Source of the DNA: Owenia fusiformis
Lineage: Eukaryota > Annelida > Polychaeta > Sabellida > Oweniidae
DNA length: 64,000 nucleotides
Direction: 5' to 3'
Assembly: GCA_903813345.2 (NCBI GenBank)
Contig: CAIIXF020000005.1
Span: 16,931,375-16,995,374, forward strand
This document shows positions 1-11,599 of this stretch, piece by piece (within the stretch, counting starts at the first letter, position 1; every line of letters starts with the position of its first letter). The notes beneath the pieces were generated by a model, which worked only from the letters and a program-made list of their open reading frames with translations, ran no database searches and was not told the origin of the DNA. A program made the position numbers and the translations under genes.

Positions 1-554
1 ACAAAGCTCAGATTATCTCATCTACATTATTGACATTATACTTAGGGTTCCACCACTCTTCATTCTACATTCAATTTTGAATAAAAGTTTTCTGGTTCCC
101 TTGATCCCAGAAAACATAAGCTTTTTTGGACCTACATTCATCATTTGGGTGCTGATTATCCTGTCATGTAAGTAGATGTTTGTAAATTATAATTGTCTTT
201 CTTTCAAAAATCTATTATTGACCCTAAACATGTAAAAGGAGTCGGCCCATTGGTTCGAGAACCACTCGTTTTGAAACCTGATGGTCTAATTCCATTCGCT
301 GGTGAATCCCATTGGTCTGACAATAATTTAGAAAATAGAAAAGAAAGATTATATTATTATTGACTATACGAACATGTTTATGTGAAATAAAGCATCACAT
401 TTGTTGTGCTTTTGCGACTACAAAATTGCAATTGTTGAATTGTTGATCTTACTCCATCTTATCATATGCTATGTCCCCACTTACATTGTGGTAGTACAAT
501 CCAACTATTCTTTAGAAGGGTTTCAACAACCTACCTCAATACATTCCTGAGTAG
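1..554. other. Gene-free stretch at window start
   Basis: AT-rich sequence with no long open frame, no splice-bounded exon and no repeat shared with the rest of the window that I could see. It ends where the poly-A tail of the neighbouring minus-strand LINE begins. Confidence 0.4.
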
Positions 555-3500
555 TTTTTTTTTTTTTTTTTATTTATTTATTTATTTCATATAATACATA
601 CAATAGTTAACAATGAAGTGGGTGACACAAAATTTGTGTATATTCCCACAGATGGAGTGAGTAAAATACAAGTATGTTACATTATGCAGTTTGGGGATCT
701 GCCGTGGCATGCCCTCGACAAAAAATATAATATGTGCCATCAAATTGCCCAAGGAAGGAATTAAAGTTGCAATAAATATTTCTTGGTTTGTTTTTTCATG
801 AAAATGGTACTTTTGATGGATTGAATGTGCGGGGGTAGTTGGTTCCAAATATTAGGTATAGAATACGCTAACATTGATTTTCCATAGTTAGTGCGGGTTT
901 TTGGCTTGTCATAAGATTTCTTATTTCTTGTGTTGTAATTGTGTCTATTCTCAACTGTTTTGAAAAAAGATGGGAATATTTGTTTGTAATTATCCTTGTC
1001 GTTGATCCATTTAAACATAAAAATATATCTCTGCTGCTTATTTATTTCAAATATGTTCAATATTTTTAAGTCATGAAAAAGAGGTAGGGAGTGAGCTCTA
1101 AAATCACTATTTGTTGCAATTCTTACAAATTTTTTCTGTGAGAGATGAAGGGTATTTAGTAATGTACAGCCTGCTTCACCCCATACTATATTTCCATAGA
1201 TAAGGTATGAATAAATCAAAGAATAATATATACTAAGTAGGCTTTTGACATTTAATAAATGCTTCACTTTGTATAATATACCAATGGTTCTTGATATTTT
1301 CATGTTTACGGATGTTATGTGATTTTTCCAGGTTAAATTTTGATCAATTATGATTCCTAAAAAGTTAATATGTGACACCTGTTCAAGTACTTTGTCATTC
1401 ATAGTGACATTTATTTCATTTTTATTATAATGCTTTTGTCTTGAAGAAAATATAATATATTTAGTTTTCTTAGCATTTAATGAAAGTTTATTTGTGGCTA
1501 TCCATTCCTCGATTAGTTTCAGTTCAGCATTCAAAGCATTTGTGATTTCATTAAGATTTTTTCCTTGTATTAACAGATTAGTATCATCTGCAAATAGCAC
1601 AAAAAATAATCGTGGAGAGGATAAGTAAATGTCATTGATATATATGATAAAAAACAAGGGACCTAGTACAGAGCCTTGTGGAATTCCACATGTAATTATC
1701 TCAGAATCTGAAATAGTGTCTTTGTAACAGTTTTTTTGGATTCTATTAGAAAAGTAACTTTTGACCCATTCCAGTGCAACACCACGTATCCCATAAAACT
1801 CAAGCTTTTGAAAGAGAATATTGTGGTCTATAGTATCGAATGCTTTAGAGAAGTCAAGAAATAACCCTATAGAGAATTCACCTTTATCTATAGAATGTCT
1901 AATTTTTTCAACAAATGTGAGTACAGCCATGAATGTTGACTTTTTTTCTCGAAAACCAAATTGATAAAGATACAAAATTTCTATTTTGTCGAGAAAGGAA
2001 GTCAGGCGATGATGCATTAGTTTTTCAAGCAATTTGGAGAAGACTGGTAAAATCGAAATAGGTCGATAATTTGTAAAAAGTTGACTGTCCTCCTTTTTAT
2101 GAATTGGAATTATTTTTGCAATTTTTAATTTGTCAGGAAAAATACCATTTGTTAGAGATAAATTGAAAATGTGTAGTAATGGTAATTGGAATGCCTTACC
2201 ACAATGCTTAATTATGGAAGGTTTGAAATCATCAAAACCGGCCGCAGAGTTTTTTAATTTAGATATTTCCATGTCTAACTCATTAGAGTCAATTGGATTC
2301 AAAAATAAAGTTGAAGCTTGTCTGCCAAGATTTTTCATGTAGTCTAAAGGACTTTTATTTGTAGAAGGAATTTGAGCTGCTAGGGTTTCACCTACCCTTG
2401 AAAAGAAGGAGTTAAATTGGTTAGCAATGTCAAGTTTATTACTTATTTCAGAATTGTTATGGAAAAAAGAGTCTGGGATATTGTGGTATTTATTTTTTCT
2501 TTGGAGAATTTCATTAATAATTTCCCAATTAGCCTTAATGTTTCCTTGATTTTCCTCAAATTTTCTACTAAAATAACGTTTATGTGCTGATCTTATGATT
2601 GTTTTTAGCATTTTTGAGTAGACTTTATAATTTGCCTTATTTTGATTTGTCGGTAAACGAAGATATTTCTTTTATAATTTGCTTTTTTGTCTTACAGATA
2701 CAAGTATAGCTGTTGTAATCCAAGGTTTTTCATTATTATTATATAATTTAACAGATATTGTTTTTATTGGGAAACTTTCATCATAAATTTCTTTAAGGCG
2801 GTTTTCAAATAAATTGTAAGAAGTATTTGCGTTGTCACTATTCAAAATATCTGCCCATGATTCTTTTGCTAATTTTTCTTGGAAAGTAGTGAGATTATTG
2901 TCAGAGTATTTTCTAATTGATTTGTTAATTACTTTTATCTGATGAATCGGTTTATTAAAAGTAGCAAATATAGGGAAGTGATCTGAAATGTCATTAAAAA
3001 TTATTCCACATAATCCATTTTTGATATCATTTGTAAAAATGTTGTCAATTAATGTTGCTGTACTTGAAGTCACCCTGGTTGCTTTGTAAATAAGTGGTAT
3101 TAAATTATAAGATGTCATGATGTTGTAGAAATTTTCAGTTAGCTCATGCTGATTGGTCTTAAATAAATCAATATTAAAATCACCCATTACATAGTTTGTT
3201 TTGTTTTCTCTGGATAAATTATTAAAATAGACTTCTAGACTATTATTAAATTCTTCGATATCTACATTAGGAGGCTTATATATACAGGTTAAGAGTATGT
3301 TTTTGCCATTGCTTACAATAACCTCAATTGTCAAAACATCGCATCCTAAATGATTAAATTGAAGATCTGGTCTTTCTTTAACGTTAATAGTATCCTTGAT
3401 ATAGAAACCAACACCACCCCCTCTAGTTGATCGAGATTTAAAATAACCTTTGAAATTCATTAGTTTTGAATATTGTGATTCTTGATCCTCATAAAGCCAT

Positions 3501-3713
3501 GTTTCAGAAAGGCCAACAATCGATGCTCCCTTATCAAGTGATGACAAAAGATTGACTAATTTCCATTGATTTGACGGCATACTTCGAATATTACAATGGA
3601 CTATAGCCATATCAACATTGTTGTTAGCATTCAAATTATTGTTCAGTTCAGTTAAGGTTACATATTCGCTCTTTGCCATAATTTCATTGGTAGTCACATC
3701 GAAAGTGGATTAT
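555..3713 (-). mobile_element. Non-LTR retrotransposon (CR1/Jockey-like LINE), 5'-truncated, one stop codon
   Basis: On the minus strand an apurinic-type endonuclease is followed by a reverse transcriptase in the same frame. The 3' end is marked by a run that reads on the minus strand as several AAAT units followed by poly-A (about 555-587). No separate ORF1 is visible upstream, so the copy is probably 5'-truncated or was cut by the MITE at 3714-4100, which starts within about 17 bp of the ORF start. The 5' boundary is therefore approximate, and I found no convincing target-site duplication. The domain order and motifs fit the CR1/L2/Jockey group. I cannot name the exact clade. Confidence 0.85.
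761..3697 (-). pseudogene. LINE ORF2: endonuclease plus reverse transcriptase, interrupted by one in-frame TAA
   Basis: Two open frames (2675-3697 and 761-2671) lie in the same register and are separated only by a TAA at 2672-2674. They therefore form one ORF of about 977 residues plus the stop. The N-terminal part starts with an endonuclease motif like IVHCNIRSM and has a catalytic ET pair (LSETWL), GDFNIDL and SDHFPI. The C-terminal part has DFSKAFDTIDH, GIPQGSVLGP and the catalytic FADD box of reverse transcriptase, and then a typical LINE C-terminal region. The sequence after the stop (KKYLRLP...) continues normally, so this is a nonsense mutation in an otherwise good copy and not two genes. 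An ATG at 2611 would only give an RT fragment. Confidence 0.85.
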
Positions 3714-4100
3714 TAGAGTCTATTTCACTGCTTCATTTCGTCAGTAGAACGGCAAATATAAGAAATTGGGAGACCATTGTGCAATAATATATGGAAAAGT
3801 ATATTCATAATGTACATGAATGACATTTGTATATCTTGGATTGCTTCTAGTTTGGCTTATAAAGTGTGTGGCCTCTTATATTTGGATGTTTCTCTGCCAT
3901 GTTATTTTCAATAAGATTAACATGGCTGAAATTCTTCAAATTACAAGACGGCACAGGCTTATTGCACAAAAAATCTGAAATATACAAATGTCATTCATGT
4001 ACATTATGAATATACTTTTCCATATATTATTGCACAATGGTCTCCCAATTTCTTATTTTTGCCGTTCTACTGACGAAATGAAGCAGTGAAATGGACTCTA
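3714..4100. mobile_element. MITE, family A: 387 bp with about 125-bp terminal inverted repeats
   Basis: The left arm (from 3714, TAGAGTCTATTTCACTGC) is repeated in reverse complement at the right end (to 4100). The arms match over about 125 bp, with a unique core of about 140 bp between them. A second copy lies at 29176-33386 in the opposite orientation and is split by a LINE, so this copy gives the unsplit sequence. No transposase is present. Confidence 0.85.
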
Positions 4101-4184
4101 TATAGTTGAATTTGTATGGGTTTATTGGCAGAACCAGGAGATTTTCGTTTTACTTGGGAATATCTACACATTTTTCCAAGATGT

Positions 4185-4430
4185 CGGAATGGGAAACCCC
4201 TTAGTTTGGAAGCAAGGAGGATTGGCTCCCAGAATGCAACACCGATATTCTGCAAAACAATCACCTAGCGATAGCTTTGTTGGAGAGTATCGGGTCATTC
4301 TCCATGCAGTCGTACAAATTATACAGACACGAATAGCAAATGACGCATGCGTGGAGATTAAAGAATATCGAGTTGGAACCCTGGCTTCCAATCCTCCTTG
4401 GTTTGGAAGGCCCGAATGTACCAATAGATG
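4185..4430. mobile_element. Fold-back MITE-like element
   Basis: The segment is a diverged palindrome: CAAGGAGGATTGG near 4214 is mirrored near 4395, and CGATATTCT near 4243 pairs with AGAATATCG near 4362. Overlapping open frames here on both strands follow from the symmetry and are not taken as genes. Confidence 0.5.
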
Positions 4431-5534
4431 GAGGAATTTAGCGATGTAAAACGAAAATTCCCTGTTCCGCCGATTAACCCATATGATTGGGGGTTCAACT
4501 ATACAGAAATAAAAAACTGATTATGTACTAGTATAAGAATTCTTTTTTATGCAGTTGAATGTCCAATCTGTAATTGTTGTGCAATGTGCTGATTTTCCCA
4601 CAATCTATACATGAACCTCTTAACTCAAAAGCTGCTTCATTTGCTGACAATTACCCAGAACATGCAATGGCAATGTTATTGGCATTTGTAATTTGGCTTC
4701 TGTATGAATAAATGTCCCTTGGTGTTATAGCCCTCGTTTGTGATAATGGAACTTGTATGGAGGGGGAGGGGTAGGGGGGAGGGGCATTATACATTCTTTT
4801 CACATTAGATTATAGTTTGGGATATTTGAGGTTTGTTTTCCTTTTGGCTGGTGTACACTAAACATTTCCTTGCTTTGTTCTGTAGTTTTTGGGGTAGTTT
4901 AGAGAATACAACACCAAGAAAATGCATGCTGGTGGCTCCCAGAGGGTAAACACATTTTTCACCAAGTGCTTTTTCATCTCCAATCAAATTGCAGGATTCG
5001 ATCACGTGAACAATCATGGGCACATGCTCTCTCAGTGCTGCGCATGCGCAGAGTTAAATTTGAAATCGTGGGAATGGCGTTTACATCAGTTCAACATCGT
5101 CATTTCAAACCTTCGGTAATACTATTGAAGTTACTCGATCCATACTTGTAAAGAATACTCATAAAACTACAGTGAAAATTTGGAGATCCATTTCAACGGC
5201 AAATTGAGGCCTGTTTATAAAATTTGTTTTCGAACATGCTAATATGATAGGGCATCTTTGGGGAATCTCCCCCCTGGCCAACACGGTAAAATACCGAATG
5301 GCGAAAAAAGCGAACGCATTCCGTTCGGTCTTTGCACGCGATTGCCGTTTATGTCACGCATTTGGTACAAAATATGTGTATATATCACTCATTTGTTTCG
5401 AAAATATTCACATCCTACTATATATATTTTGCAAGTGGATCCAAGAGACCAAGTGGGCAAGTCAATTATTTTGCAGGGGTGGCATGATACACAGATTTCA
5501 ATTTTGTATATAGTGAATTCCCAGTGATTGATTT
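4431..5534. other. Gene-free spacer
   Basis: No exon with proper borders and no recognisable protein similarity. It includes a short G-rich run near 4760-4785. Short open frames here have no domain signature. Confidence 0.3.
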
Positions 5535-5905
5535 CAGTACAGTAAAACTGTCATAGTGAACACCTCTTTAGTGAAGATCTGTGCCCAGTGACATGCCTCT
5601 ACTCTATTGAACACCTGTGTATATTATAGTGAACACCGATTCCGTCCCAGCCAGTGAGTTCAGTACAGTAAAAATATCCTAATGAACACCTCTTTAGTGA
5701 AGATCTGTGCCCAGTGAAAACATGCGTCTACTCTATTGAACACCTGTGTATAGTGAACACCAATTCCCAGTACAGTAAAACTGTCATAATGAACATCTCT
5801 TTAGTGAAATACTGTGCCCAGCGAACATATGAGTATACTCTATTGAACACCTGTGTGTAAGCGAACACCAATCTCCAGCCAGTGATTTCAGTAACTTTTA
5901 GAGGG
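5535..5905. repeat. Tandem repeat, about 115-125 bp, three copies
   Basis: Three diverged units each contain CAGTAAAA..., GAACA(C/T)CTCTTTAGTG, CTCTATTGAACACCTGTG and a GAACACC block. The wording (CAGTAAAA, GAACACC) resembles the terminal part of the adjacent MITE at 5917-6371, so the array probably grew from a MITE end. Confidence 0.7.
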
Positions 5906-5916
5906 GATTGTACCTA

Positions 5917-6371
5917 CAGTAAAATCTGTCTAATCCAAGGGACCAGCTCAGAGCGTTCGGATTAGGAGGTGTTCACATTTTGAGGTTTTGCATTTGCAAG
6001 ATTTGGGTTTTTGAAGAAATAGAAACAAATTCTCAATAAATATTATAGTTCTTTTGACTACTTAGCTTTGGCATTAGAGTGACATGAAAATCCGATTCAA
6101 ATGAATTTAGTCATCCTAGAAAGCCCCACCATGAGTGAGATCATTCAACTTTTTTTCAAATATTTGATCAATTTATGGAACATGTGATATTTTATGTGTT
6201 CAGATTAGATAGGTTAATTTTCAAACATGACTGTTCACTGTCAAAATTGGGAGATGTTCATATTTCAAGTTTTTAAACATTTGAGTCAATGGGAGAAAAA
6301 ACGGGACCAAAAAATGTTCAAATTGGGAGGTGTTCGGATTAGCCAATTGTTCAGATATACAGGTTTTACTG
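5917..6371. mobile_element. MITE, family C (CAGTAAAA ends, TA target)
   Basis: The 455-bp element starts CAGTAAAATCTGTCTAATCC and ends with the reverse complement of CAGTAAAACCTGTATATC. It is flanked by TA on both sides, as expected for Tc1/mariner-type insertion. Subterminal blocks read GGTGTTCGGATTAG. Relatives lie at 22693-22827, 41713-41908, 51972-52323 and around 17200-19980. Confidence 0.75.
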
Positions 6372-6435
6372 TACTACAATTGTTTTCAATCTTTTGGAGG
6401 AAAGTGTACATCATTCCAGAGAAATGACAGATGCA

Positions 6436-8551
6436 CTGTATATACAGTGATCGCCTACTATTAAAAGTGCGTGATCAAAGACTCGACAAGATGCGCAAAA
6501 TTCAAATATTTTGTAACGGTTACTTTTAAAAGATTTATTTGTGTTTATATTACAGGCTACTGGTGATTCAATTAGGTTTTGTAGGCACAAGAACACCCAT
6601 ATGCTTTGAGAAATATATATTAGTTTGACCATTTTTCGTATATGTTATTGATTTTACAATTTAAAGATATAAATGCGATACAATATGTGTTATTTTATTT
6701 AAAAAGCTTGAAAATATCAAAAACAATAGAACATTTTTACTCTCTTTAATTTTTTATACTTAGGTAGGGTCTTGGACTTCCATTTGACCATGATGAAATT
6801 CACGTTTCCCCTTCAATAACATGGAATAAATATTTTAACACAGAAACGAATGGATCAGCCAATAGCGTGAGTTTCAGCAAACCATACACCCATATCTATA
6901 TGCTTTTCAAGAGAAGAAAATGGGGATCTCGCAAAATGTATGTCCAAACTGATTCAGTCAATTAAATGGTCACTGTGTGTGTGTTCATTTTGTTTTTCTG
7001 CCTAGATTTGAATACATTACCATTAAATGATATATACACTGAACCTCTAGAACCTGCTAAGTGAAACACCTCTTGAAGCGTAACACCTTACAAGTGGAAC
7101 CGTTTTTTAAGTTCCATTTTAGTCCATTTATTTTACGCCTCTGATCCCAAGGTATGAAAACTATACACCTTGGCATCCAAGATGATTGTCGAATTGTAAT
7201 GTAATTGTAATTGTAATAAAATATAAAATCTGAATTGTACATTATCTGTTTCATTGGGGAGTTAAATCATTCTTTTGCAGCAAGGTATCAATAAGTAATG
7301 TAATGACGTAATAACCTTCAGTAGATGCCAGTAGTCAGTTCCCAGTTTCACCACGAGGTGGCTAACTTGGGTCATATATAAATGACAGGTATAAGGGAAA
7401 ACTCCTCTAAGGTATTCAATATTCAGTAGATTTATTGATCAATTTTCAACTAAGGTCTATAAGTGATTAGCTTGAGAATTTTAGAATTGTATGTAATCGA
7501 ATGCAAAATAAACGACCAGTGAGCGTATTTAGAGAAACTCTACAAAATGTGAAATAAATACCATGCTATTATCTCTAATGACAGAGTTATGTGGATCGAT
7601 GGGACCGAGTAAAAGTTCCAGTTTAGGCTTTGCTCAGAGGGGTATCATCTCAGATTAACTGGTGGACACTATTGGAGAATGAGAGTCTATTTTAATTTCA
7701 GAATCATTTATTGTCATTTCATTACTAATTGATATTCTCGTTCTATTGCAATTTCATTGGTAATTTTATTTGATTTTGTAGCAGTTGTTGAATCAGAGAT
7801 TCTGGATGATTTCATTCGATTATTGTCAATCACTGAAATTGTCATGAATTCATCACTTTCTACAAGTATGTGTTTATTTATTGATTTCACTTCATTTGGT
7901 ATTATTCCAGAGAAATTTCTTGTTATCATTCTAGATTTGCCTCTATTTTCAGTAATCTTTCTCATCTTCATCTCTTCTTCTTCATGATGTTCTACAAGGT
8001 GGTTTATAATGATTTGAAATTTAGGAGTTCGTAATGAAGGACAGTAAAATCATGTAAACCCAACCACTCTGAAATGCAAAGAACATATCATTAGAATCCA
8101 CATGGTAAAATCACCCACTTGGCTGATCATAAATTGTTTTCATAACATCCTTCTTACTCGATACTGAAGGGGAGTTGGAACGTCTAATATGCATGTAATG
8201 TTAAGTATTATGTATATTAACCATAAGCATGTTGGTTTTGTGGTTTTGGTAATCTAAAAACAGAAAATTTGGTGAAATATACATTTTCATTCGGCGGGTT
8301 TTTTGATTTTGCTTCATTTATTAACTCAGTTCAGGTATTTCGGTTGAACCAATCACCGAATCCTGTTACCAAATGAATCTTGAGTCTCTTATACAGCATA
8401 TGGAATACCATCTGTAGGTAAAATGTCATTAAGGTGGTAAAGAAAAGAGAAACAAACATACCTTTCCTCCGACATTTCGAATTTTGCGCATCTTGTCGAG
8501 TCTTTGATCACGCACTTTTAATAGTAGGCGATCACTGTACATACAGTGAGG
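6436..8551. repeat. Inverted pair of about 72-bp repeats, 2.1 kb apart
   Basis: A segment at 6436-6507 (CAGTGATCGCCTACTATTAA and on to GACAAGATGCGCAAAATTC) recurs in reverse complement at 8478-8551 with few mismatches. The outer ends carry a small palindrome resembling CACTGTATATACAGTG. The two may be the ends of a 2.1-kb DNA transposon whose transposase is lost, or two separate MITE copies. No transposase-like frame was recognised between them. Confidence 0.55.
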
Positions 8552-9412
8552 TGACACACTGTTATGGGAACTGGTCATATCAGATGTTCCCACGCTTTTC
8601 GTCCAGAAGAGGTCATTTCCCAGGATTATAGATGAACCCTTAGCCAATCAATGATATAGTTTACATAAGAGAAGTATGACTGTATGAATTCTGGGATATT
8701 CCTGTTTTGTTGAGACAGGTGAGAATAAAATTAACCCTTTGCAAATTTGATCAATACTTCCTCCAATCATCCAATACTTGACTCAGTTAAAATAGTTGAT
8801 TTATATTTGAATTCGATAATAACATTTAAAAATTAAATGTGTAGTAGTAATACTTTAGTACCTCTTATTAATTAATTTATAATATTACAACATACATTAT
8901 GATGTAGGCAATTTGTTTCATAAAAATCTAAAAGTAAAATTCATAATTTAAATTTACCCTCTGGGAGCCCCAAAATTTTAGAAAATGCATTTTCTTGGTG
9001 ATGTATTTTCTAAACTACCAGTTTTTGGTCATTTCCCTTTGGCACATGTGCTCAATAATAATAACATCCTACACCTGTATGATCATTTTCTCATTATAAC
9101 TTTTTAATGATGATGAATTTGTTCAGACAGGTATGTCTTATTTCACAAGAATCTGTCGAGGGTGAAACATAAGTCAGTAAAAAAGTAAAATTTGTTTGTA
9201 CCTTTTTAAGCATGAGCCTTTATATCATGATAAACAAATTAGTGTATTTATGTCAGAAAAAACAAGTTCTTTTTAAAATCTATCATAAAATCTACAAATC
9301 TATCAAAGAAAATATTGTAAAATATCTCTCAAAAACTGCTACATTTCAAAAATATTTACCAGAAGGATTACCATTTGTATGAAAAAAATGACCATTGTTT
9401 TTTAAATTTCAG
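8552..9412. other. Upstream flank of RNF139, no gene seen
   Basis: AT-rich sequence with no clear exon. A 3' splice site (TTTCAG) ends at 9412 just before the RNF139 exon, so this stretch is at least partly intron. An upstream exon carrying the N-terminus was not found. Confidence 0.4.
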
Positions 9413-11160
9413 TTTTCTGCGCGGCAATGGTGATGTTAGTGCTATCTACAAATCAATTAATTGAAGTATATCTTTTCCTTGGAGCCGCAGGACTTCTGAT
9501 AGTTTCTTATTATTGGAACAAATATTACATCACAACAGAAGTTCAGCAGATGACTTCAAAGCACGATGACTTTAATTCTTCTAAAATATTGGATGCTTCA
9601 GACTCAGAGGTCAAAAAAGGAGACATGGGAGCCTTAGCGACAAACACATTTTTGCAGATCTCAATTGGATACATGTTCAACATGTTAGGCTCCCCAGCTA
9701 GGGACTTGGATAGGCAAAATCGCTTTCAATATCTCTTAATGATATTAAGCCGAGTGTCTATACTGTTTTCACTCATGTTTCCATCTTTAATATGCTTGAC
9801 AGATCCATCAGTTAAAGTACTTTGGGTAACTCCAGTTATATCAGTTATCATCCCGATCATACAACTACATTGGAATATCATATGGAACTACAAGAGGTTA
9901 TACTGGGTATTCAAGAGAGGATATCTTAGTACCAAACACATGTTGCAATTATTTGGACTTCAGACATTGGTTGAATCAGAATGGACTAGGCTTCATGTTC
10001 CCCAAGTTTTACAAGTGTATTGGATTACAAGTGTAGGGCACCAAGCTGTTGCACTGACGATAAGCACATTAAATACAAACTATGATATATCAGGCTTATA
10101 CTGGGTCAGCCTCGATGATGTTTTTATCATTGTTAAGACGCTGTTAGTGAAAATGTGTGAGACGTTCATTTCATTGATCGCAACTACAAGCATGGTGTCT
10201 GTGATAACACATTATATAGGGATTGTTATGTCATATTTAGTGATGTCAGACAATGAAGAAGATAGAAACATGGGCACGGTTTCTGCAATATTATTTCTTA
10301 TTCTTGCCCTACAGACAGGACTGACCAGTCTTAGTTTCGATGACAGATTAACAAGACTTTACAGGAATATATGTCTGCTATCTACGGCTATTCTTCATTT
10401 TATACATAGCATGTGCAATCCATTGTTAATGACTCTAAGTGCATCTAGGAGTATGAACATTCAGCGTCATGTTAGAGTTCTACTTATGTGTGTTGCTTTA
10501 ATAACCTTACCAGCACTTCTGTTGTATTGTCTTTGGAGCATTCACAGCATCAGCACCTGGTTGTTAGCCGTCTCTGCCTTTAGCATAGAGGTCATCATCA
10601 AGGTGCTGATATCATTGCTCATTTATACCCTCTTCATGATAGATGCTTACATGATAGATGACTCCCTCTGGGAATCCTTAGACGATTATGTGTATTATAT
10701 AAAATCAACCGGAAACACTATTGAGTTCATATTTGGCATATTTCTATTTTGCAATGGTGCATGGATCATGATGTTTGAATCCGGGGGAACAATTCGAGCA
10801 TTCATGATGTGTATACATGCTTATTTTAACATATGGGTGCAAGCCAAAGAAGGGTGGAAAATTTTCATGAAAAGAAGGACTGCTGTTCATAAGATTAACA
10901 TGCTTCCTGAAGCCAGTGAAGAGCAACTTGACTCATATAATGATGTGTGTGCTATATGCTATCAGGAGCTCACAACAGCCAGAATCACTAAATGCCAGCA
11001 CTATTTTCATGGCGTATGTTTACGTAAGTGGTTATATGGTCATGATAACTGTCCCATGTGTCATAAAATGATATATGAAGAACAAACTGAACAGAATGAA
11101 CGTGTAGAGGAGAATGAACACCTTTTACCTAATGGTTTGAGACATGAACATCAGGATTAA
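9413..11160 (+). CDS. RNF139: RNF139/TRC8-like E3 ubiquitin ligase, main exon
   Basis: Encodes 577 residues from the ATG at 9427. Many hydrophobic segments span most of the protein, matching the TRC8 N-terminal membrane domain (sterol-sensing-like). A C-terminal RING-H2 follows at residues 508-545: C508, C511, C523, H525, H528, C531, C542, C545. Signature stretches such as ALQTGL, CLLSTAILHFIH, FMIDAYM, LDDYVYY and IRAFMMC closely follow vertebrate RNF139, and the RING (ITKCQHYFHGVCLRKWLY) is nearer to RNF139 than to its paralogue RNF145. In mammals the protein sits in the ER membrane and drives degradation of HMG-CoA reductase and other ERAD clients. Vertebrate RNF139 is about 660 residues and has its CDS mostly in one exon. 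A TTTCAG acceptor ends at 9412 and the frame stays open from 9413 (FCAAM...), so a first exon with roughly the first 60 residues probably lies upstream. The C-terminal acidic tail is short. Confidence 0.92.
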
Positions 11161-11172
11161 ATGAATTAACAT

Positions 11173-11595
11173 ATTACTGGTCATGGATGTGACATGCATT
11201 TTATGTACATATTGCTGGTCATTGATGTGACATGCATTGAATGTACATATTCCTGGTCATATGACATATATGTGACATGCATTGGATGTGCATATTGCTA
11301 GTCTAAGTCATGGATGTGACATGGATTTTATGTACATATTGAATTGCTGGTCATGGATGTGACATGGATTTGATATACCTATTGCTGGTCATGGATGTGA
11401 CATGCATTTAATGCACATATTGCTTGTCATGGATGTGACATGCTTCAAATGTACATATTGCTAGTCATGGATGTGACATGCATTAAATGTACATATTGCT
11501 AGTCATGGATGTGACATGCATTTAATGCACATATTGCTGGTCATGGATGTGACAAAGATTAAACGTACATATTGCTGGTCATGGATGTAACATTA
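11173..11595. repeat. 38-bp minisatellite in RNF139 3' flank, about 11 copies
   Basis: The unit reads like TGGTCATGGATGTGACATGC plus TTTAATGTACATATTGC, starts about 13 bp after the RNF139 stop codon and would lie in the 3' UTR. Copies differ by a few substitutions and one small insertion. Confidence 0.85.
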
Positions 11596-11599
11596 TTAG

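Noticed and set aside
2130-2342. Plus-strand open frame of 70 aa
   Set aside because: Antisense shadow of the LINE reverse transcriptase frame.
2612-2671. Intron or separate gene between the two LINE frames
   Set aside because: The sequence is colinear and in the same register with a single stop codon, so a nonsense mutation explains it.
4164-4449. Overlapping open frames on both strands
   Set aside because: They arise from the palindromic fold-back element. No domain or splice context.
7714-7987. Opposing open frames of 85 and 76 aa
   Set aside because: Low-complexity AT-rich sequence, no recognisable domain, and no convincing gene context.
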